64,000 bases of DNA, taken from contig JAEZYD010000025.1 of NCBI GenBank assembly GCA_023419375.1, positions 1 to 64,000 on the forward strand, given 5' to 3'. This document shows positions 60,766 through 64,000 of this stretch, in pieces. This DNA comes from Pseudomonadota bacterium. Its GTDB lineage: Bacteria > Desulfobacterota > Desulfovibrionia > Desulfovibrionales > Desulfovibrionaceae. A model generated the notes under the pieces. That model was given only the letters and a program-made list of their open reading frames with translations, was not told where the DNA came from and did no database searches. Numbering within the stretch: the first letter of the stretch is position 1; each line of letters opens with the position of its first letter. The position numbers and the translations under genes were made by a program.

Positions 60766-61614
60766 CTACTTCTGGCCGCGGCGTTTGATGATCAGCCGGG
60801 AAGAGGCCTTCTTCTTGTCGCGGGTCTTGTAACCCTTGGCAGGCATACCCCAAGGCGACACAGGATGACGGCCACCAGAGCTTCTGCCTTCGCCACCGCC
60901 CAGGGGGTGGTCGATGGGGTTCATGGCTACGCCGCGAACCTTGGGACGACGACCCAGCCAGCGGTTGCGGCCAGCTTTGCCCAGAGAGATGGTTTCGTGA
61001 TGCACGTTGCCCACCTGACCCACGGTAGCCACGCAGGTAGCAAGCACCTTGCGCACTTCGCCCGAGGGCAGACGCAGCAGGGCGTAGTTGCCTTCCTTGG
61101 CGACCAGCTGGGCGTAGGTACCGGCGGCGCGGCACATCTGGCCGCCCTTGCCGGGGTAAAGCTCAATGTTGTGCACAACGGTACCCACAGGGATGCGGGC
61201 CATCTGCAAAGCATTGCCGGGTTTGATGTCGGCCACGACGCCATTGCGTTCGTTGATGCCGGACATGATTTTGTCACCCTGCTTCAAGCCAACCGGAGCG
61301 AGGATGTAGCGCTTTTCGCCGTCTGAATAGTGCAGCAGCGCGATACGGGCGGTACGGTTGGGATCGTATTCAATGTGCGCAACAGTGGCTTCAATGCCGG
61401 TCTTGTCGCGCTTGAAATCGATGATGCGGTACAGACGCTTGACACCACCACCGCGACGGCGGCTGGTGACTCGACCCAGATTGTTGCGACCGGCCTTTTT
61501 GGTGAGGCCTTCAGTGAGCGACTTCTCAGGGCGCGTCCGGGTGATTTCCTCAAAGTCGGAAACCGTCTGGAAGCGACGCCCCGCGGAGGTCGGTTTCAGC
61601 TTGCGGACAGCCAT
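60766..61614 (-). CDS. rplB: 50S ribosomal protein L2
   Basis: A 282-aa protein near the peptidyl-transferase centre. Landmarks are KKAGRNNLGRVTSRRRGGG, the C-terminal MNPIDHPLGGGEGRSSGGR with the conserved His, and the basic tail RLIIKRRGQK. A few residues longer than E. coli L2. Confidence 0.96.
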   Translation of the reverse strand: MAVRKLKPTSAGRRFQTVSDFEEITRTRPEKSLTEGLTKKAGRNNLGRVTSRRRGGGVKRLYRIIDFKRDKTGIEATVAHIEYDPNRTARIALLHYSDGEKRYILAPVGLKQGDKIMSGINERNGVVADIKPGNALQMARIPVGTVVHNIELYPGKGGQMCRAAGTYAQLVAKEGNYALLRLPSGEVRKVLATCVATVGQVGNVHHETISLGKAGRNRWLGRRPKVRGVAMNPIDHPLGGGEGRSSGGRHPVSPWGMPAKGYKTRDKKKASSRLIIKRRGQK

Positions 61615-61616
61615 GA

Positions 61617-61907
61617 TTACACTCCCTCGAAGAACTCAATTTTATCGCCCTGGCGCAGCGTAACATACGCTTTCTTCCAGCCGGGCTTACGGCCAACAAC
61701 GCGACCCTGGCGCTCCCTGTTCATGGGGGCGCGGCGCACTACGTTGACGGCTTCCACTTTAACATCAAAAGCCTTTTCCACGGCCTGCTTGATTTCAAGC
61801 TTGTTGGCCAGGGTGTGGACCATAAAGGCGACCTGCTGGGCTTCGTCCTTGATCAAGGTCGTCTTTTCGGTCAGCAGGGGCTTGAGCAGAACAGAAGTGG
61901 TTTCCAT
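61617..61907 (-). CDS. rplW: 50S ribosomal protein L23
   Basis: A 96-aa exit-site protein that docks SRP and trigger factor. METTSVLLKPLLTEKTTLIK and FMVHTLANKLEIKQAVEKAF are typical. ATG 61907 sits 1 bp before the rplD stop; the longer open frame overlapping rplD is rejected. Confidence 0.95.
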   Translation of the reverse strand: METTSVLLKPLLTEKTTLIKDEAQQVAFMVHTLANKLEIKQAVEKAFDVKVEAVNVVRRAPMNRERQGRVVGRKPGWKKAYVTLRQGDKIEFFEGV

Positions 61908-61908
61908 C

Positions 61909-62541
61909 TTACGCCCCCTTCTTTGCGAAACGCGCCTGAACAGGTTCGATGGCGCCTTCAAGCAGAACGAGCTGCTTGTGCTTGAGGATTTCAAGCACGC
62001 TCAGGCGATCGACAGTGGTCATGGTGAGGCCCGGAATGTTGCGAGCGGAACGAACCAGCGCGCTGTCTTCGGCGGGTGCCACGATGAGAGCCTTGGAAAG
62101 GCCCAGCGTGTCGGCAACCTTGGCGAAATGCTTGGTCTTGGCTTCGGGCAGTTCAATACCCTTGACCACCATCAGGGTCGCGGCAGCCAGGCGGCTCGAC
62201 AGGGCCATCTTCATGGCCAGGGCGCGCACCTTGCTGTTAACCTTGAAGCTGTAGTCGCGGGGGCTGGGTCCGAAGATGATGGCGCCACCGCGCCAAATGG
62301 GCGAACGGTTGGAGCCGGAACGGGCGCGGCCCGTACCCTTCTGCTTCCAGGGCTTAACGCCGCCGCCGGAAACCAGCGCACGGGTCTTTGCCATATGCGT
62401 GCCGGCGCGTTTGGCCGCCATCTGGGCGCGCGCCACGAGATTGAGGATTTCGGGCCTCACCTCGATTTCGAACACGTCGGAAGCCAGCGTGATTTCGCCG
62501 CTTTCCTGCTTGTTCTGGTCATATACTTTCACGGTAGCCAT
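61909..62541 (-). CDS. rplD: 50S ribosomal protein L4
   Basis: A 210-aa tunnel protein with the extended loop KPWKQKGTGRARSGSNRSPI and FGPSPRDYSFKVNSKVRALA. In E. coli L4 also represses the S10 operon; no L4-target leader was identified here. Confidence 0.95.
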   Translation of the reverse strand: MATVKVYDQNKQESGEITLASDVFEIEVRPEILNLVARAQMAAKRAGTHMAKTRALVSGGGVKPWKQKGTGRARSGSNRSPIWRGGAIIFGPSPRDYSFKVNSKVRALAMKMALSSRLAAATLMVVKGIELPEAKTKHFAKVADTLGLSKALIVAPAEDSALVRSARNIPGLTMTTVDRLSVLEILKHKQLVLLEGAIEPVQARFAKKGA

Positions 62542-62552
62542 TGCTGCTTCCT

Positions 62553-63182
62553 CTACTGCTTGCGGATCAGCACCAGCCCGTTCTTGGGGCCGGGCACGGA
62601 ACCTTTGACCAGAATGACGTTGTCCTCAGGACGCACATCAACGATGGTCAGGCCCATTTCCGTAACGGTTTCATTGCCCCAATGGCCCGCCATTTTCCGA
62701 CCCTTAAAAACGTGGCCAGGAAAGGTGTTGTTACCAATGGAACCATTGTTGCGGTGCACCTTTTCGCAGCCGTGGGTATCTTTGGAACCGGCGAAATTCC
62801 AGCGGCGCATACGCCCCTGGTAGCCTTTACCCATGCTTGTGCCGGTCACCTTGACCGTATCGCCTGCGGCGAAAATTTCAACGGTCAGTTCCTGACCCAG
62901 CTCCTGCTCCGGCGCACCCGCAAGGCGGATTTCGCGCAGATGGCGGAAAAGACCCTTGCCAGCCTTGGCAAAGTGTCCCTGCATAGCCTTGGTGCTGTGC
63001 TTTTCCTTAGCGGGGGTCAGCGCGATCTGAACGGCGTTGTAGCCGTCAGTGTCCGCAGTTTTGACCTGGGTGACGGGGCACGGACCGGCCTCAATCACCG
63101 TGACGGGCACGGCAGCGCCAGCGCCGTCAAATATGCGGGTCATACCAAGTTTGCGACCCAAAATTCCCATTTTCTCAGCCAT
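62553..63182 (-). CDS. rplC: 50S ribosomal protein L3
   Basis: A 209-aa assembly protein: GILGRKLGMTRIFDGAGAAV, DTVKVTGTSMGKGYQGRMRR and GHVFKGRKMAGHWGNETV. Start MAEKMGILG at 63182, 12 bp after the rpsJ stop. Confidence 0.96.
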   Translation of the reverse strand: MAEKMGILGRKLGMTRIFDGAGAAVPVTVIEAGPCPVTQVKTADTDGYNAVQIALTPAKEKHSTKAMQGHFAKAGKGLFRHLREIRLAGAPEQELGQELTVEIFAAGDTVKVTGTSMGKGYQGRMRRWNFAGSKDTHGCEKVHRNNGSIGNNTFPGHVFKGRKMAGHWGNETVTEMGLTIVDVRPEDNVILVKGSVPGPKNGLVLIRKQ

Positions 63183-63194
63183 GACTGCCTCTCG

Positions 63195-63512
63195 CTAGAG
63201 CTTGATTTCCACGTCCACACCGGCGGGCAACGAAAGCTTGCCCAGCGCGTCGACGGTCTGCTGCGTGGGTTCCAGGATATCCATGAGCCGCTTGTGAATG
63301 CGCATTTCAAACTGCTCACGGGACTTTTTGTCCACATGCACGGAACGCTGCACGGTGTACTTGTGAATGTTGGTGGGCAGGGGAATTGGTCCCGCCACAC
63401 CGGCACCGGTATTGCGCGCCGTATCCACGATTTCCGCAACGGCTTTATCCAGAATGCGGTAATCGTAGGCTTTGAGCTTGATCCGAATGCGATCGCTGCT
63501 AACTGTCGTCAT
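63195..63512 (-). CDS. rpsJ: 30S ribosomal protein S10
   Basis: A 105-aa protein, first gene of the superoperon: SSDRIRIKLKAYDYRILDKA, the loop GPIPLPTNIHKYTVQRSVHV and a C-terminus ending VEIKL. It is also NusE in antitermination. ATG 63512 is used; a frame beginning at 63578 is only leader sequence. Confidence 0.96.
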   Translation of the reverse strand: MTTVSSDRIRIKLKAYDYRILDKAVAEIVDTARNTGAGVAGPIPLPTNIHKYTVQRSVHVDKKSREQFEMRIHKRLMDILEPTQQTVDALGKLSLPAGVDVEIKL

Positions 63513-64000
63513 TGTGCCTACTCCGTTTGCAAAAACATCCCGCGCGGCCCAGTGGGCTACGAGCGCGGGCTCCTTCACAGCATACGCGGGCCATGAAGCA
63601 TGGCCCGAAGGGCCGACCTCACCCTGGCAAGGAACGGAAAACGGAGCAACGTAAGGGGTTGCGCTAATGCGCGCATCACGCCTGAAATTTCAGGAAGAAT
63701 TCGGAAGATTGGACGCCTGAACGCGCCTGCATCATCCGCGTGATGCTCCCCAGCGTCGCCCAGGCTAAGCCACTCCATAGAAAGAGCGGCTAAGCGGTCC
63801 CGCAGGGTCACCAAATGGGGGCTATCCCCCTACCTTACAGCCCCGGGTCACGCGCGGCCTGGGGGCTGCGGTGGGATCCGTCTTTGGGCTGGAACGGCTC
63901 GACATTGTCCGGCATTCGGTAACGCCTGCACATGTCAAAACCCTCCGCAACCATACTGTGGTCGCTTTGGGTGCATCAGGATGGGCTCAACCCACCCTTC
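63513..64000. other. Leader and upstream region of the S10 operon
   Basis: About 490 bp. On the minus strand it should carry the S10 promoter and an mRNA leader. Visible elements are a nested GC-rich hairpin at 63539-63569 (CCCGCGC/GCGCGGG with inner GCCC/GGGC), a hairpin at 63588-63606 (GGGCCATG/CATGGCCC), a perfect palindrome CCTGAAATTTCAGG at 63681-63694, a GGGGG/CCCCC hairpin near 63817-63831, and a possible 32-codon frame at 63835-63933. Confidence 0.5.
63835..63933 (-). CDS. Possible small protein of 32 aa upstream of rpsJ
   Basis: An open frame starting MCRRYRMPDNVEPFQPKDG has ATG 63933 with a well-placed GCGGAGGG site and ends at TAA 63835. It is rich in Arg and Pro, and a small hairpin lies just past its stop. 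I do not recognise a family. A chance frame is possible. Confidence 0.25.
   Translation of the reverse strand: MCRRYRMPDNVEPFQPKDGSHRSPQAARDPGL

Noticed and set aside
63575..63814. 79-codon minus-strand frame upstream of rpsJ
   Set aside because: No ribosome site, Leu/Arg-rich low-complexity content, and it overlaps leader hairpins.

Overview
The window looks like a chromosomal stretch from a Desulfovibrio-like anaerobe (Desulfovibrionaceae, possibly gut-associated). The basis is two outer-membrane proteins of the homotrimeric porin type typical of that group, an anaerobic selenium/molybdenum purine-catabolism cluster, a sigma-54 control region, moderately high-GC core genes and a bacterial S10-spc-alpha ribosomal superoperon. 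The species is inferred from protein character only; no rRNA or tRNA gene was recognised.

Layout. (1) 1-4380, accessory: the end of an IS3-family element; a WYL-domain regulator convergent with a two-gene operon (PD-(D/E)XK nuclease-fold protein plus an unknown 220-aa protein); a zinc-ribbon membrane protein; then a gene-free stretch with an orphan terminator hairpin. (2) 4381-25870, purine/urate degradation: ygeV (sigma-54 activator), ygeX, ygeY, carbamate kinase, ygeW, hyuA, ssnA, ygfK, a porin, an NCS2 purine permease, an XdhD-like [2Fe-2S]/molybdenum hydroxylase, mocA (inverted), yqeC, yqeB and ridA. A near-consensus -24/-12 promoter lies before ygeX, with three copies of a TTCTCA-N3-TGAGAA dyad 80-170 bp upstream, partly inside the ygeV terminator. 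Inferred flow: porin and permease bring purine in; XdhD/YgfK carry out redox chemistry on the ring; SsnA, HyuA and YgeY open and trim it; YgeW moves a carbamoyl group to phosphate; carbamate kinase makes ATP; YgeX converts 2,3-diaminopropionate to pyruvate and ammonia; RidA removes the reactive enamine. (3) 26521-32356: a LysR regulator and a FUSC / DUF1656 / HlyD / NodT-type efflux operon. (4) 33211-35247: a Tat-exported metallophosphoesterase.

(5) 35486-45721: a complete type I-F CRISPR-Cas locus on the minus strand. The gene order is cas2-3, cas8f, cas5f, cas7f, cas6f, cas1, followed by an array of 40 repeats (28 bp) and 39 spacers. cas1 sits last, next to the leader, instead of first as in the usual I-F operon. 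(6) 46653-48245: a second porin behind a 0.9-kb AT-rich gene-free region. (7) 48912-63512: 29 genes of the S10-spc-alpha superoperon on the minus strand (rpsJ to rplQ, including secY, map and rpoA), ending at a strong terminator.

The most interesting items are the compact urate/purine module (FAD subunit absent, fused selenium-type hydroxylase, regulatory dyads readable from sequence), the rearranged type I-F locus, and the small nuclease operon beside a WYL regulator, which is a candidate uncharacterised defence module.
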